From NCBI RefSeq assembly GCF_918814755.1, contig NZ_CAKKNT010000004.1:36967-100966 (forward strand): a DNA stretch of 64,000 nucleotides. Direction: 5' to 3'. The notes under the pieces were generated by a model. The model had not been told where the DNA came from and did no database searches. It was given only the letters and a program-made list of their open reading frames with translations. Source of the DNA: Periweissella ghanensis. Lineage in GTDB: Bacteria; Bacillota; Bacilli; Lactobacillales; Lactobacillaceae. Position numbers and translations under genes: made by a program. Below, one piece after another: positions 9,241 through 19,034 of the stretch (position 1 is its first letter; every line of letters begins with the position of its first letter).

Positions 9241-9273
9241 AAATGTCGAAGTATCTTTGCTTCGACATTTTTT
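9241..9273 (+). terminator. Terminator of the surface protein gene
   Basis: AAATGTCGAAG (9241-9251) with CTTCGACATTT (9260-9270), 8-nt loop, followed by a T-run; it starts seven bases after the stop codon. Confidence 0.88.
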
Positions 9274-9443
9274 GATAACTAAGCTAAATATCCATAATTT
9301 TTAAATTTAAAATTAGAAAATGTTTGTAAATTAAGTTATATATTGATAGCATTAGAGAATGATATATTAAAAGTATTGTATTTTGATTAAAACAAAAATC
9401 AGCCTAGGATACTTATGATTTACATGGAGAGAGAGGTTTTTTT

Positions 9444-11201
9444 ATGGAAATATTCCGCAAGCTAACTTGGTTCTTCAAAGAACAAAAAGCGATGTACATT
9501 CGTGGGCTCCTTGCATTAATGATGACGGCATTTTTAAATATGATTCCGCCATTTTTAATCGGTTATACCGTCAATCAAATTGTCGCCCATAGTTTGACAC
9601 CGATGAAGTTAGCTTTAATTTTACTGGGGGTCGGGTCTGAAGCTGTGACTCTCTATGCATTCCGATACATTTGGGCCGTGCACATTTGGGGTGGGGCAAC
9701 CTACCTTGAACGGAAGTTACGGCAACGGTTGTACATGCATTTTATGCACATGGACACCAAGTTTTACCAAACATATCGGACTGGGGACTTAATGACGCGG
9801 GCAACTAATGATTTAATTCAGATTCGCCAAGTTGCGGGGATGGGCATTTTAACCTTAGTTGACTCATTGACGACTGGAACGGTTACGATTATTACGATGG
9901 CCTTTGTCGTAGATTGGCGCTTAACATTAGTCGCTATCTTGCCATTCCCATTATTAGCTGTGATGTCAATTAAATTAGGTCACCGGATGCACAATGCCTT
10001 TGGTGATCAACAACGCGCCTTTTCTAAGTTAAGTGATAAGGTTCAAGAATCACTTTCAGGGATGAAAGCCATTAAGACATTAGGTCAAGAAGCGCAAGAT
10101 ATTGAAGATTTCAACGCGCATAATGGCGCTTTGATGCAGGCTTATAAAAAAGTTGAGTTTGTTAGTGCGTTGTATGATCCATTAACGACGATGATTATTG
10201 TGTTGGCGTATGTGGTTACGATCATCTATGGTGGTTGGTTAGTCTTACATCAACAAATCAATATCGGGCAACTAGTCTCATTTATTGCTTACTTATCAAT
10301 GTTAATCTGGCCAATGTTTGCGATTGGACAATTATTCAACATCATCGAACGTGGGAATGCTTCCTATGATCGGGTTATGAACATTTTAGATAATGAAACC
10401 CACATCAAAGAAGCTGAAAATCCCGTTACGATTCCAGCACAAGGTGATCTTCATTTTGCTATCAAGCAATTCCAATATCCCGATGATGCCGAAATTGCAC
10501 TCCAAGATATTGATGTGACGGTTAAAGCTGGTCACACGCTTGGAATCGTTGGCCAAGTTGGTGCCGGGAAAACTTCATTATTGAAGTTACTCTTGCGTCA
10601 ATACGATAACTACGAGGGTGTCATTACTTTAAATGGTGAAGATATTCGCCAATTCCCCCAAGACACATACTTACGTTCAATCGGATATGTGCCCCAAGAA
10701 GGGTTCTTATTTAGTACTTCGATTAAAGAAAACATTCGCTTTGCCCGGCCTGATGCGAGTGATGACCAAGTCCAGGCTGCGGCGCAAAAAGCCGCTTTCC
10801 ATGACGATATCATGAACATGCCGGCTGGTTATGAAACCGAAGTTGGTGAACATGGGATTAGTTTATCCGGTGGTCAACGGCAACGGCTAGCGATTGCGCG
10901 GGCCTTGTTAATTGATCCAGAAATTTTAATTCTGGATGATTCATTATCCGCGGTTGATGCCCGGACCGAAGCCGCTATTTTAGATGTTTTAAAACGTGAA
11001 CGGGCACATAAAACAACCATTATTGCCGCGCACCGGATGAGTTCAGTCATGAATGCGGAAAATATTATTGTGTTTGATCATGGGCAAATCAAAGAACGCG
11101 GCACCCATGCTGATTTATTAGCCAAAAATGGTTGGTATGCGATGATTTACCAACAGCAACAACATGGGATGGACGCTACCATCCAAGGAGGTGAAGCTTA
11201 A
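9444..11201 (+). CDS. Heterodimeric multidrug ABC exporter, subunit 1 (LmrC/YheI-like)
   Basis: 585 residues: an exporter-type transmembrane domain with six predicted membrane helices (residues about 15-310) fused to an ATPase domain. Walker A is GQVGAGKTS (near 372) and the signature is the canonical LSGGQRQR (near 476). Walker B reads ILILDDS, with Asp replacing the catalytic Glu. This is the arrangement of LmrC or YheI type subunits: it gives a full signature to the partner but holds a degenerate hydrolysis site. The Shine-Dalgarno GAGAGAGG precedes ATG at 9444. The stop shares one base with the next start (TAATG), so the two subunits are translationally coupled. It probably expels hydrophobic drugs or lipids; the substrate is unknown. 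Confidence 0.93.
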   Translation: MEIFRKLTWFFKEQKAMYIRGLLALMMTAFLNMIPPFLIGYTVNQIVAHSLTPMKLALILLGVGSEAVTLYAFRYIWAVHIWGGATYLERKLRQRLYMHFMHMDTKFYQTYRTGDLMTRATNDLIQIRQVAGMGILTLVDSLTTGTVTIITMAFVVDWRLTLVAILPFPLLAVMSIKLGHRMHNAFGDQQRAFSKLSDKVQESLSGMKAIKTLGQEAQDIEDFNAHNGALMQAYKKVEFVSALYDPLTTMIIVLAYVVTIIYGGWLVLHQQINIGQLVSFIAYLSMLIWPMFAIGQLFNIIERGNASYDRVMNILDNETHIKEAENPVTIPAQGDLHFAIKQFQYPDDAEIALQDIDVTVKAGHTLGIVGQVGAGKTSLLKLLLRQYDNYEGVITLNGEDIRQFPQDTYLRSIGYVPQEGFLFSTSIKENIRFARPDASDDQVQAAAQKAAFHDDIMNMPAGYETEVGEHGISLSGGQRQRLAIARALLIDPEILILDDSLSAVDARTEAAILDVLKRERAHKTTIIAAHRMSSVMNAENIIVFDHGQIKERGTHADLLAKNGWYAMIYQQQQHGMDATIQGGEA

Positions 11202-12982
11202 TGGCCAAAGAACAATCAATTTGGGCGGAAAAATTAACGTTTAAAGACCAAGTTAAAGTCATTAAAGGCTTATTGCCATTTGCTAAGCCGTATAAATGGT
11301 ACTTCTTTAGTGCCATTATTGCCATTGGAGTCGTATCAGCGATTAATGTCTTACTCCCACGAATTTTACAAGAATTCATGAACAAGTACTTAGTTCATCT
11401 TGATACTAAGTTCCAAGTTTTAATCATTTTTGCGGCCGTTTACTTTGGGGTTTCACTCCTTAAAGCCGTGTTCCAATTCACGCAAGAATACTTATATGGA
11501 CTTGGTGGGGCGTATGCAGAAGTTAATACACGTGAACAACTTTACCGGCATATTCATACGCTTGGGATGCGGTACTTTGACCAAAATCCAGCCGGATCAA
11601 TCTTGTCACGGGTGACTAATGATACCCAAGCCTTGTTTGAAGTTTGGCGCTTATTCATGCTCGTCTTAATGGGGGCGTTTGGTTTGGTGGCTTCATACTA
11701 CGCGATGTTTGTCACTAATGCCAAAATTGCCTTAGCCTTACTAATTTTCTTACCATTCTTATTCGGGGCCGTGTTCTACTACCAACGAGTAAGTTCCAAA
11801 GTTTATGGTGGGATGCGGGAAAAGCTATCCCAATTAAATGCCAAAATTGCTGAATCAATTAACGGAATTAATGTGATTCAACAATTCCGCCAAGAAATGC
11901 GGATGGGAAAAGATTTTGCGGTGACCAACGATGAATATCAAATGGCCCGGATTCGGATGATCAAAACCGAATCATTGTTACTTAATCCTTTGATGAACTT
12001 ATTCAATGGGTTAGGGATTGTTATTATCTTAGGCATGTTTGGTTGGGATTCAATGAATGCGGCTGTCGCGGCCGGTACGGTCTACGCCTTTATTTCATAT
12101 TTGAATAACTTCTTTGCACCAATGAGTGAAATCATGCAAGAATTAGCGTTATTCCAAGATGGTTCCGTCGCTGGAGTTCGGGTCTTACGCATTCTTGAAA
12201 ATCAAGAACTTGCGCCGGCCCAAGTTGAACATCCCCACGGTGAAATCACCCAAGGAAAAATTGAATTCAAAAATGTAACGTTCTCATATGATGGCGTTCA
12301 CCCAATTTTGAAGAACTTGTCATTTACGGCCTTGCCTGGTCAAACCATCGCCTTAGTCGGGCACACTGGTTCTGGTAAGAGTTCAACGATTAATGCCTTA
12401 ATGCGCTTTTATGATTTCCAAGAAGGGCAGATTTTAATTGACGACCAAGACATTCGCGAATATCCAATTGCCGAAATTCGTAAAAAACTCGGTTTAGTAT
12501 TACAAGAATCATTCATGTTCTACGGGGATGTTAGTTCCAACATTCGGATGTTTAACCACGACATTACCGATGAACAAGTTAAAGCAGCGGCCGAATTTGT
12601 CCAAGCTAGTCGCTTCATTGAAGAATTACCAAAGAAATACGCTGAACCCGTGATTGAACACGGGGCAACGTTCTCAGCTGGTGAAAAACAATTACTAAAC
12701 TTTGCGCGCACGATCGTTACTAATCCCAAAATATTAGTGTTGGATGAAGCAACCGCTAATATCGATACAGAAACTGAAGTCACGATTCAAAAAGCGCTCG
12801 CTAAGATGCGTAATAACCGCACGACGATTGCCATTGCCCACCGTTTATCAACGATTGAAGATGCCAATCTAATTTTAGTGCTTGATCAAGGGGAAGTAAT
12901 TGAACGAGGAACCCATACGGAACTTCTCGCTTTAAATGGTAAATACAAAGAAATGTATGACCTCCAAGGTAAAGAAGCATAG
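11201..12982 (+). CDS. Heterodimeric multidrug ABC exporter, subunit 2 (LmrD/YheH-like)
   Basis: 593 residues, transmembrane domain then ATPase. Walker A is GHTGSGKSS (near 389) and Walker B is ILVLDEA with the catalytic Glu, but the signature is degenerate (FSAGEKQ instead of LSGGQ). Combined with subunit 1, the dimer has one consensus ATP site (this Walker A and B with the partner's LSGGQ) and one degenerate site, as in LmrCD, BmrCD or TM287/288. An AGGAGGTG Shine-Dalgarno lies inside the end of subunit 1. A strong terminator follows at 12986. No regulator is adjacent. Confidence 0.93.
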   Translation: MAKEQSIWAEKLTFKDQVKVIKGLLPFAKPYKWYFFSAIIAIGVVSAINVLLPRILQEFMNKYLVHLDTKFQVLIIFAAVYFGVSLLKAVFQFTQEYLYGLGGAYAEVNTREQLYRHIHTLGMRYFDQNPAGSILSRVTNDTQALFEVWRLFMLVLMGAFGLVASYYAMFVTNAKIALALLIFLPFLFGAVFYYQRVSSKVYGGMREKLSQLNAKIAESINGINVIQQFRQEMRMGKDFAVTNDEYQMARIRMIKTESLLLNPLMNLFNGLGIVIILGMFGWDSMNAAVAAGTVYAFISYLNNFFAPMSEIMQELALFQDGSVAGVRVLRILENQELAPAQVEHPHGEITQGKIEFKNVTFSYDGVHPILKNLSFTALPGQTIALVGHTGSGKSSTINALMRFYDFQEGQILIDDQDIREYPIAEIRKKLGLVLQESFMFYGDVSSNIRMFNHDITDEQVKAAAEFVQASRFIEELPKKYAEPVIEHGATFSAGEKQLLNFARTIVTNPKILVLDEATANIDTETEVTIQKALAKMRNNRTTIAIAHRLSTIEDANLILVLDQGEVIERGTHTELLALNGKYKEMYDLQGKEA

Positions 12983-12985
12983 TGC

Positions 12986-13018
12986 AAAAAACGTCAGAAA
13001 TTTTTCTGACGTTTTTTT
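12986..13018 (+). terminator. Terminator of the ABC exporter operon
   Basis: AAAAAACGTCAGAAA (12986-13000) pairs with TTTCTGACGTTTTTT (13003-13017), ending in a T-run. It separates the ABC operon from fliD. Confidence 0.9.
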
Positions 13019-13028
13019 ATTTTGGCCT

Positions 13029-13054
13029 TAAATAATTGCAAGCATGGCCGATAG
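13029..13054 (+). promoter_or_regulatory. Sigma-28 (SigD/FliA) promoter of fliD
   Basis: TAAA at 13029-13032, a 14-bp spacer, then GCCGATAG at 13047-13054. The published sigma-28 pattern is TAAA, 14-16 bp, GCCGATAT (B. subtilis) or GCCGATAA (E. coli), so only the last base differs. It lies between the upstream terminator and fliD, about 65 bp before the start codon. No good sigma-A promoter was seen in this 100-bp gap. Confidence 0.85.
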
Positions 13055-13119
13055 TGTTTATTAAGGAAACATAAAGAGAATAATACATACTTAAACATCT
13101 TAAGAAAAGAGGTAACAAT

Positions 13120-14646
13120 ATGGTTAGTAGTAGTGGTTTAGGTGGCGCTTACATGGGTCAATATTCTGGTATTAACAATCAAACTATTGAACAATTGGTG
13201 CAAGCCGAATCAGCCCCAATGTTGTTAATGCAACGCCAAGTACAACAAATTCAAAGTAAGGAAACCGCCTGGGGTGATATCCGCTCACGCTTAAATAACT
13301 TACTTAATAAAATTAATACGTTGCAAAAGCCGGAAACTTTTAATTCCAAAGTTACCAACAGTTCAAATGATAAAGTTGCCACAATTAGTGGTGATAGTAC
13401 CGCCGCCGAAGGAAGTCATGATTTAATTGTTAAGCAATTAGCGACGAATAGCAAAATTACCGGGGCCCGGATTTCAGACGTTAAAAGTAGTAAAGACGCC
13501 CTCAATTTGACGGGAACGTTAAAATTAGCGCTTGTTAAAAATAATGACGATCTTAAAGATAGCACCGGCCAACCATTAGTAATTCCAACTGATGCGGCAA
13601 GTGAAGGAATCGACAATAAAGCCACCTTAACACTTGATATTACCGCAACCGATACGATTAGTAGTATCGTTGATAAGATTAATGCCCAAAGTAAAGATAC
13701 CAACATTCAAGCCTCAGTTGTTGACAATCACTTAGTTATTAAGAGTAATTTAGCCGGTAACTATGATATTAATGCCACGAGTGACGATGGCTTAACTAGC
13801 AAACTAGGGCTTGATCAATTGAAAACAACCCACGGTCAAGCTGCGATTTTTTCAATTGATGGTTTAGAAACTGCACGTAATAGTAATACCATCGCCGGCG
13901 TGTTGGATGGGGCAACCATCACCTTAACTGGTGTAAGTCAAAAAGCGACTAATGGCGACACAGCTGATTTCCAACCAACAACCATTGGCTTAAAAAATGA
14001 TGATAGTAAATTCCAAGGCGCCGTTAACGACTTTGTGAGTCAATACAATAGCTTAATGGGCTTAATTAAATCTGATTTAAGTGTTGGAGATCCAAGTAAA
14101 GCAGACAACCAAACCGGCTCCCTGGCTGGTGATAGTGATTTAATTCAACTGCAAGCTCAGTTACAACGCATTGTCACACCATCAAGTACAGGTAAAGGGT
14201 CAGCAACCTTATCAGCTAATAGTGTCGGGATTTCATTAGTTGATAAAGAGGGCACGTTAGGATTTGATACAACTACTTTCCAAAAAGCGTTAAAAAATAA
14301 TCCACAAGCCGTCAAAGATTTCTTTTATTCCGCTGACATTGCGCCGGTAACTGGAGCAGCTACCAATGAAAAAGGCTATACGACGGTCTTAAGTAAATTT
14401 GCGAATGCGTATTTATCAACTTCAACTGGTAAAGCTGGGATCATTGCAACTAAGACCACGAGTTTTGATGCCACGATTAAGGATTTAAATCAACAAATTG
14501 ATAATTTCCAAGATCGCTTAACCGCTAAACGGCAACAATATGTTAGCCAATTTAGTGCTCTGGACTCCTTTATGATGCAAGCACAAGCCCAATTGAATTA
14601 CTTTACCCAACAAATTGGGGCTAATACCAATAATAATAATCGTTAA
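13120..14646 (+). CDS. fliD: Flagellar hook-associated protein 2 (FliD, filament cap)
   Basis: 508 residues. The N-terminal FliD_N region (about residues 14-110) shows NNQTIEQLVQAESAPMLL and the coil up to ETAWGDIRSRL, which are typical of FliD. The central DGATITLTGVSQ and the C-terminal FVSQYNSLMGLIKSDL, LGFDTTTFQKALKNNPQAVKDFF and final amphipathic coil (QDRLTAKRQQYVSQFSALDSFMMQAQAQL) match FliD_C. FliD is exported by the flagellar apparatus and caps the growing filament, folding flagellin into place. There is no fliS, fliT or flagellin gene next to it: it is a single gene between two terminators, behind its own sigma-28 promoter. Shine-Dalgarno AAAGAGGT. It implies a flagellar system elsewhere in the genome. 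Confidence 0.93.
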   Translation: MVSSSGLGGAYMGQYSGINNQTIEQLVQAESAPMLLMQRQVQQIQSKETAWGDIRSRLNNLLNKINTLQKPETFNSKVTNSSNDKVATISGDSTAAEGSHDLIVKQLATNSKITGARISDVKSSKDALNLTGTLKLALVKNNDDLKDSTGQPLVIPTDAASEGIDNKATLTLDITATDTISSIVDKINAQSKDTNIQASVVDNHLVIKSNLAGNYDINATSDDGLTSKLGLDQLKTTHGQAAIFSIDGLETARNSNTIAGVLDGATITLTGVSQKATNGDTADFQPTTIGLKNDDSKFQGAVNDFVSQYNSLMGLIKSDLSVGDPSKADNQTGSLAGDSDLIQLQAQLQRIVTPSSTGKGSATLSANSVGISLVDKEGTLGFDTTTFQKALKNNPQAVKDFFYSADIAPVTGAATNEKGYTTVLSKFANAYLSTSTGKAGIIATKTTSFDATIKDLNQQIDNFQDRLTAKRQQYVSQFSALDSFMMQAQAQLNYFTQQIGANTNNNNR

Positions 14647-14650
14647 AAAA

Positions 14651-14684
14651 AAAGAACTGTGCGAAAGTCTTCGCACAGTTCTTT
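14651..14684. terminator. Bidirectional terminator after fliD
   Basis: AAAGAACTGTGCGAA (14651-14665) with TTCGCACAGTTCTTT (14670-14684), A-run before and T-run after, between convergent genes. Confidence 0.9.
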
Positions 14685-14690
14685 TTATTT

Positions 14691-14888
14691 TTAGCTTACT
14701 TGGCCATTTAACCAAGCTTTCAATATAACAATCACCAATCCGATGATAATTAAAATTACCGCAGTGGCTGCCATCGCTGGATTCTTGGACCGATACACAC
14801 TCCCCCATGTCCGCTCACGCGGGGTCACCATCATCACGAGTACCCCCAAGACAATGATGATAATCCCCAACAGAATAATAAAGTCCAT
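14691..14888 (-). CDS. Small two-helix membrane protein, function unknown
   Basis: 65 residues with two hydrophobic helices (residues about 3-21 and 40-59) separated by a polar, positively charged loop (TPRERTWGSVYRSKNP). The positive-inside rule would place this loop in the cytoplasm. An AAAGGGGG Shine-Dalgarno lies 11 bases before ATG, a sound translation signal, so it is probably a real gene. I do not recognise a family. It is convergent with fliD and shares its terminator. Confidence 0.6.
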   Translation of the reverse strand: MDFIILLGIIIIVLGVLVMMVTPRERTWGSVYRSKNPAMAATAVILIIIGLVIVILKAWLNGQVS

Positions 14889-14978
14889 TGTTTATTCATC
14901 CCCCTTTGAATGCATTGCTTAATGCTTGCTACTACGTGCTTAGTATACCAAGAAACACTTAGGTAAGCTAACTCAGCG

Positions 14979-15007
14979 TTGCGAACATGTGTTCACATTG
15001 GTATAAT
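14979..15007 (+). promoter_or_regulatory. Promoter TTGCGA-17-TATAAT with overlapping LexA box
   Basis: -35 TTGCGA (14979-14984), 17-bp spacer, -10 TATAAT (15002-15007). CGAACATGTGTTCA (14982-14995) lies across the -35 and spacer and fits the B. subtilis LexA (DinR) box CGAACRNRYGTTYC at 13 of 14 positions. LexA binding here would block RNA polymerase. The predicted transcription start falls at or next to the ATG at 15015. Confidence 0.8.
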
Positions 15008-15014
15008 ATGTCCT

Positions 15015-15695
15015 ATGAAAAAAGAACAGACGAAAAAAACCGTATTAAGTAAAGAAGAGCGTCAACGCATTTGGCAGTTGTTAACCCCAGCACAGCAAGC
15101 CGTCTTAAATGAACATGTGCGTTATCGCCAAACTTCATTATTCACTAATAGTAATTTGCTAGGTGAAAGTACTGACTGGGAATTTGTCGCATACCAACTA
15201 AATGAGAACTACGACAATGTTCAAGGTGAGCAATTATTTTGTGATTGTGGCCGCCGGTTAAAGCACCAATACATGTTGCAAAATCAGACTAGTGGCAAAA
15301 TACTGAAACTCGGAATCAGTCACTTTGCTGACCACGCCCAAATTCCTGAACCCATCATGCGCCAATTGCAAACCCAAATTCATCAGCTTAACTTTGGTTT
15401 AGATGAAACGTTGCGCCGGTATCGCCGGGGGGTGAAGTTGAATCCCGCTGTTAAAACTTGGTTACTAGCCCAAGATACCCATAGTTACTCACCATTTACG
15501 CGCGAATACGCCGAAGTAGATTTACCATTAACGGTTGAAGATACGTACGCGATTCGGAATGCGTTTGCTCGCTTTGAACGCCAACAACTAAAAGCTGCGC
15601 ACCCCGTTGTTAAACGCACCCGGCGGACCAAAAAGGTGAAGCAAGCAGAAAACCAAGCCAAGGTTAATTTATACTTGAAAGCTTTTGATTGGTAA
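15015..15695 (+). CDS. LexA-box (SOS) protein of unknown function with a CxC motif
   Basis: 226 residues from ATG 15015. The frame could open 12 codons earlier at a TTG, but that TTG is the -35 element, so the ATG is chosen. With the -10 ending at 15007, the transcript would be leaderless or nearly so, and no Shine-Dalgarno precedes the ATG. The sequence is soluble and charged. FCDCGRRLKHQYML (near residue 77) has a CxC pair, followed by KILKLGISHFADHAQIP, which could be a partial metal site or fold core. The C-terminus is very basic (KRTRRTKKVKQAENQAK), compatible with nucleic-acid binding. I do not recognise a named family. The SOS box suggests a DNA-damage role; this is inference. Confidence 0.75.
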   Translation: MKKEQTKKTVLSKEERQRIWQLLTPAQQAVLNEHVRYRQTSLFTNSNLLGESTDWEFVAYQLNENYDNVQGEQLFCDCGRRLKHQYMLQNQTSGKILKLGISHFADHAQIPEPIMRQLQTQIHQLNFGLDETLRRYRRGVKLNPAVKTWLLAQDTHSYSPFTREYAEVDLPLTVEDTYAIRNAFARFERQQLKAAHPVVKRTRRTKKVKQAENQAKVNLYLKAFDW

Positions 15696-15705
15696 GTAGT
15701 GGTGC

Positions 15706-15735
15706 TTGTATTTAATAAGCATTTTCGTGTATAAT
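15706..15735 (+). promoter_or_regulatory. Promoter of mnmA
   Basis: TTGTAT (15706-15711), 18-bp spacer, TATAAT (15730-15735), about 70 bp before the mnmA start. Confidence 0.65.
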
Positions 15736-15788
15736 ATAGGTTACTGAAATTTTACAACCTTCAAATTGTAATGATTCTCAGAATCTAA

Positions 15789-16934
<1,146 letters not shown>

Positions 16935-16950
16935 CATTAATTGTAAGATT

Positions 16951-16982
16951 CCAGCAGATTTTGATAGTCTGCTGGTCTTTTG
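16951..16982 (+). terminator. Terminator of mnmA
   Basis: CCAGCAGA (16951-16958) with TCTGCTGG (16968-16975), followed by TCTTTT. Confidence 0.8.
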
Positions 16983-17098
16983 CTATTTAATAAACTACCA
17001 AAATATTTGAAAAAAGACACGAATCCTAGCGATAATCACAAACTAGGGCATAAATATGCTAAGATAAGGCAATCAATAGTAAGAAAGTTGGAATAATT

Positions 17099-17332
17099 AT
17101 GGAACACGGATACGTTAAAATTTGGGACGAAGAAAAAGGTTTTGGTTACATCGAAATTACCGGCCAAGACGATATTTTCGTCCACTTCTCAGGAATCGTT
17201 AGCGATGGTTTTAAGGCCTTGACGGTTGGCGACTATGTTGAATTTGTTGTGGTTGAAGGGGTCCGTGGCCCACAAGCTGCCCAAGTACGCGTTATCGATG
17301 CACCAACTAATGATGCACCGATTGCAGACTAA
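17099..17332 (+). CDS. Cold-shock-domain protein, divergent
   Basis: 77 residues with one cold-shock domain: RNP1-like EKGFGYIEI at residues 13-21 and RNP2-like DIFVHFSGI at 25-33, ending with a short acidic tail ([10 protein letters not shown]). It binds single-stranded nucleic acid. It departs from classical CspA proteins (66-67 residues, KWFN, KGFGFI) by having KIWDEE at the start, Tyr in RNP1 and an extra tail. It is 18 bp upstream of the Nudix gene and could head the following operon. The Shine-Dalgarno is weak, as is common where leaders control cold-shock genes. Confidence 0.85.
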   Translation: MEHGYVKIWDEEKGFGYIEITGQDDIFVHFSGIVSDGFKALTVGDYVEFVVVEGVRGPQAAQVRVIDAPTNDAPIAD

Positions 17333-17350
17333 TTAGCGGAGGCAATTATT

Positions 17351-17917
17351 ATGGATTTTGCAGAAAAAGTTATTGGGCGTGAATTAAAATATCACGGTGC
17401 CATTATTGACGTTGAGGTCCAAACGGTTGAATTACCCAATGGCCAAACAGCAACCCGTGATATTGTCCACCACTGTCCAGCAATTGCCATTTTAGCAATT
17501 ACTGATGACAACAAAGCTGTGATTATGCGTCAATGGCGGACCGCTTTAGCTAAGGAAACCCTTGAGATTCCCGCCGGTAAAGTTGACGACCGTGATACCG
17601 ATCCATTGCAAACGGCGATTCGCGAATTAAATGAAGAAACGCGGATGCAAGCAGCGCACATTGAAAAAATTAGTAGTTTTTATCTTTCTGCGGGCTATGC
17701 CGATGAATTAATGCATCTATACTTAGCCACTGGTTTAACCCCAGTGACTAATGAATTACCCCAAGATGATGATGAAAATCTCGCCCTCAGTACGTACACC
17801 CTTGATGAATTAGCCGCTTTAAATGCCCAAGGTTTACTTGATGATTCAAAAACGCAAGTAGCTTACTGGTATTGGGCAGCTAACCAAGCTTATGTAAAGG
17901 GGTTAATCAATGGATAA
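17351..17917 (+). CDS. Nudix hydrolase, ADP-ribose pyrophosphatase type
   Basis: 188 residues. The order VIMRQWRTALAKETLEIPAGKVDD then TAIRELNEETRMQ marks the ADP-ribose pyrophosphatase (NudF) group: Arg-rich substrate strand, IPAGK, and the Nudix box REL-EET with metal-binding glutamates. The loop between the Nudix Gly and REL is one residue longer than the 23-residue consensus, and the box ends in Arg instead of Gly. It hydrolyses ADP-ribose or related dinucleotides to AMP and sugar phosphate. In many lactobacilli this gene precedes mtnN and iscS, as here. AGCGGAGG Shine-Dalgarno, and its last 8 bases overlap the next gene. Confidence 0.88.
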   Translation: MDFAEKVIGRELKYHGAIIDVEVQTVELPNGQTATRDIVHHCPAIAILAITDDNKAVIMRQWRTALAKETLEIPAGKVDDRDTDPLQTAIRELNEETRMQAAHIEKISSFYLSAGYADELMHLYLATGLTPVTNELPQDDDENLALSTYTLDELAALNAQGLLDDSKTQVAYWYWAANQAYVKGLING

Positions 17918-18263
17918 AGATCCTATTACGCGTAAAGCATACCGTGAATATCAACAACAACATCAAAACGAAACGCCCACGACTGATGATCCAAGTATGC
18001 GGCGGATGCATGATGGCCGCTATGTTGATGAAAATGGTGAGATTCATACGCGGGCCGATAGTTTTGCGCAAGAACCACAAGGTGAAAGCGAGCGCCAAAC
18101 TGCGCAACGATTTGCCAAAAATAAGCGCTATGAAACCGATAACTTTGGCCGCTTAACTCCTCTGGGTAAGCAACAACGGCTTAAGTTCCGTTTAAATGTC
18201 ACCATTGTGATTTTAGTGTTATTAATTATTGCCACATTTTTAGTTTTACGTTTTGTCGATTAA
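17910..18263 (+). CDS. Small single-span membrane protein of the nudF-mtnN operon
   Basis: 117 residues. The first 85 are hydrophilic and charged (YREYQQQHQNE, DGRYVDENGEIHTRADSF), followed by one C-terminal membrane helix (about 92-113) and FVD. Topology is probably N-in with a cytoplasmic domain and tail anchor. AAAGGGG Shine-Dalgarno inside the Nudix gene, 8-nt overlap with it, so translation is coupled. Similar hypothetical proteins sit at this place in other Lactobacillales; function unknown. Confidence 0.75.
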   Translation: MDKDPITRKAYREYQQQHQNETPTTDDPSMRRMHDGRYVDENGEIHTRADSFAQEPQGESERQTAQRFAKNKRYETDNFGRLTPLGKQQRLKFRLNVTIVILVLLIIATFLVLRFVD

Positions 18264-18301
18264 CTAGTTTATTAAATTGATTTTTGAGAGGAATTTGAAA
18301 A

Positions 18302-19000
18302 ATGAAATACGGAATTATTAACGCCATGCCTGAAGAAATGGCTAACTTAGAAGCAGCGATGGAAAACCTTGAAATCAAGAGCATTAAGCACATTGATTTT
18401 CACGTTGGAACCATTGCGGGTCAAGACGTGGTCGTTGTTGAATCAGGAATCGGTAAAGTTCAAGCTGGTTTAACTACTGCTTTATTGATTACTAACTTTG
18501 ACGTTGATGTTATTATCAACTCAGGTTCCGCTGGGGCCATTGGTGAAGGCTTAAAGATTGGGGATGTCGTGGTTGCATCTGAAACAGCCTACCACGACGT
18601 TGATGCCACGGTCTTTGGTTACGATTACGGTCAAGTCCCCCAACAACCAGCTCGTTTTGAAGCTGACAAAGACTTGGTTGCACAAATTATGGACGCTGCT
18701 AAAGATACTGGTTTACACACTGTGACGGGGTTAATCGTAACTTCCGATTCATTTGTGGCTAGTGCGCAACAAGTTGACCGTATCAAAGCGAACTTCCCAG
18801 ATGCTATTTCTTCTGAAATGGAAGGGGCAGCCATTGCGCAGGTCGCGCACCAATTTGGGATTCCATATGCCGTTGTACGGGCGATGTCTGACAACGCAGA
18901 TGGCGATGCTGGGGTTACTTTTGACGAATTCATTGTGCAAGCTGGTAAACAATCAGCTGACATGTTAATTGCACTTTTCAAAAACCAAGCTGCTAAGTAA
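18302..19000 (+). CDS. mtnN: 5'-methylthioadenosine/S-adenosylhomocysteine nucleosidase
   Basis: 232 residues. Cleaves adenine from MTA, SAH and 5'-deoxyadenosine, feeding SAM recycling and, through S-ribosylhomocysteine, LuxS. MtnN marks: start KYGIINAMPEEM with catalytic Glu near residue 12, VVESGIGKVQA, NSGSAGAI near 78, SSEMEGAAIAQVA near 170 (ribose-binding Met-Glu) and the catalytic Asp in AMSDNADG near 196. GAGAGGAA Shine-Dalgarno. Between the small membrane protein and the cysteine desulfurase, all codirectional. Confidence 0.96.
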   Translation: MKYGIINAMPEEMANLEAAMENLEIKSIKHIDFHVGTIAGQDVVVVESGIGKVQAGLTTALLITNFDVDVIINSGSAGAIGEGLKIGDVVVASETAYHDVDATVFGYDYGQVPQQPARFEADKDLVAQIMDAAKDTGLHTVTGLIVTSDSFVASAQQVDRIKANFPDAISSEMEGAAIAQVAHQFGIPYAVVRAMSDNADGDAGVTFDEFIVQAGKQSADMLIALFKNQAAK

Positions 19001-19034
19001 TTATCGCTAGTTGTGTCTTGAAAAGGATGGAAAA

